Below are positions 63,169 through 64,000 of a DNA stretch of 64,000 nt, piece by piece. The first letter of the stretch is position 1, and each line of letters begins with the position of its first letter. Both the position numbers and the translations under genes were made by a program. Below the pieces are notes generated by a model. That model did not search any database and had not been told where the DNA came from. It saw nothing but the letters and a program-made list of their open reading frames with translations. The stretch covers positions 393,746 through 457,745 of the forward strand of contig NZ_JACHWH010000004.1 in assembly GCF_014191255.1 (NCBI RefSeq). Reading direction: 5' to 3'. This DNA comes from Amycolatopsis bartoniae. Lineage in GTDB: Bacteria; Actinomycetota; Actinomycetes; Mycobacteriales; Pseudonocardiaceae.

Positions 63169-64000
63169 GCCGGATCCTGTTCACGGGAGGCCAGGTTTTC
63201 GACGGCACCGGAAGCGAACGGGCCACCGGGGATGTCGTGGTCGAGGACGGGCTGGTCGTCGACGTCGGCACCGGTCTCGACGGCGACGAGGCGGTCGACT
63301 GCACTGGGATGACCGTGCTGCCCGGGTTGTTCGACTGCCACGTGCACGTCGTGATGTCGGGGGTCGACCTGCTGCGGTCGGTGCAGTCGCCGTTCTCCTA
63401 CCAGTTCTACGAGGCGGCGCGGAACCTGCGGCGCACGCTCGAAGCGGGCATCACGACGGTGCGGGACGCGGGCGGGGCGGACCTGGGCATGCAGCGGGCG
63501 GTCGCCGACGGGCTGATTCCCGGGCCCCGTATGCAGATTTCGGTCAATGTCATCAGCCAGACCGGCGGGCACGGCGACGACTGGATGCCGTCGGGGCAGT
63601 GCGCGGGGCCGTGGATCCCGCACCCCGGCCGTCCGGCCGCGATAGCGGACGGCCCGGACGAGGTGCGCAAGGTGGCGCGGACGCTGTTGCGCGCGGGGGC
63701 GGACGTGCTGAAGGTCTGTACCACGGGCGGGGTGTTGTCCCCGGGTGACGACCCGCGGCACTCGCAGTTCACGCCCGGGGAGCTGGAGGTGCTCGTCACC
63801 GAGGCGGGTATGCAGGGCAAGTACGTGATGGCGCACGCCCAGGGTGCGGAGGGCGTGAAGAACGCCGTGCGCGCGGGTATCCGCTCGATCGAGCACGGGA
63901 TCTTCCTCGATGACGAGGCGATCGAGTTGATGCTCGAGCACCGGACGTGGCTGGTACCGACACTGGTCGCGCCACTGGCCGTCCTCCGGTCGGCGAAGGC
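63165..64000 (+). CDS. Metal-dependent amidohydrolase (imidazolonepropionase-like), 3' end outside window
   Basis: ATG 63165; 278 residues are visible and the frame is still open at the edge. Amidohydrolase superfamily: PGLFDCHVHVVMSG (His59, His61), the carboxylated-lysine candidate Lys183 in ADVLKVCTTGGV, His224 in VMAHAQGAEG and His244 in SIEHGIFLDD. This resembles Xaa-Pro/organophosphate-type prolidase-like amidohydrolases and imidazolonepropionases. Together with the M20 enzyme it suggests two-step hydrolysis of an imported compound. Confidence 0.88.
   Translation, partial: MSRILFTGGQVFDGTGSERATGDVVVEDGLVVDVGTGLDGDEAVDCTGMTVLPGLFDCHVHVVMSGVDLLRSVQSPFSYQFYEAARNLRRTLEAGITTVRDAGGADLGMQRAVADGLIPGPRMQISVNVISQTGGHGDDWMPSGQCAGPWIPHPGRPAAIADGPDEVRKVARTLLRAGADVLKVCTTGGVLSPGDDPRHSQFTPGELEVLVTEAGMQGKYVMAHAQGAEGVKNAVRAGIRSIEHGIFLDDEAIELMLEHRTWLVPTLVAPLAVLRSAK

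Overview
The window comes from a very GC-rich actinomycete, most likely of the Pseudonocardiales (Amycolatopsis-like). This is inferred from GC-biased codons, many GTG starts, four-base start/stop overlaps, F420-type luciferase-like oxidoreductases, a complete conservon and mycobacterial/rhodococcal-type steroid catabolism. I saw no phage, insertion sequence, CRISPR, tRNA or rRNA.

Left part, 1-23,000. It opens with the end of an acyl-CoA dehydrogenase and an alpha-methylacyl-CoA racemase (mcr) closed by a 14-bp-stem terminator. Small envelope proteins and a lytic transglycosylase follow. On the minus strand lie an ornithine decarboxylase-like gene overlapped by a fused AdoMet decarboxylase/spermidine synthase, and an acetate-type sodium:solute symporter with its DUF485 partner. 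Next is a conservon (cvnABCD, 9213-15465) whose sensor kinase has a huge repeat-rich tail, then the fused acyl-CoA mutase icmF, three overlapping luciferase-like oxidoreductase genes and a beta-lactamase-like secreted protein.

Middle, 23,000-49,000: KstR-type cholesterol catabolism. kstR and fadE34 diverge around a KstR box. After an interruption (helicase, two degraded genes, IclR regulator, esterase, wax ester synthase/DGAT) comes the side-chain operon chsE1-chsE2-chsH2-chsH1-ltp2, then ring-opening genes: kstD-kshA-(small Cys protein)-kshB-chsH3 on the minus strand, a KstD-like flavoprotein on the plus strand, and hsaA-hsaD-hsaC-hsaB. Five sites match, or miss by one base, the published KstR operator TnnAACnnGTTnnA, most of them 10-20 bases before a start codon.

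Right part, 49,000-59,200: the KstR2-type module for the C/D rings (HIP). fadD3, an enoyl-CoA hydratase and fadE31/32/33-like genes run leftward. fadE30-ipdF-kstR2-fadA6 runs rightward. A perfect KstR2 box (AnCAAGnnCTTGnT) sits just before fadD3. Together the genes cover regulation, side-chain removal, A/B-ring opening and entry into C/D-ring beta-oxidation. Missing here are cyp125, mce4, hsaEFG and ipdAB.

Right end, 59,200-64,000: a separate module in which a tandem AsnC/Lrp regulator diverges from an M20 amidohydrolase, a DUF3311 protein, a sodium:solute symporter and a metal-dependent amidohydrolase cut by the window edge. It looks like uptake and hydrolysis of an unidentified amide or peptide-like compound.

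Functions rest on motif and gene-order recognition by eye. No database search was run.
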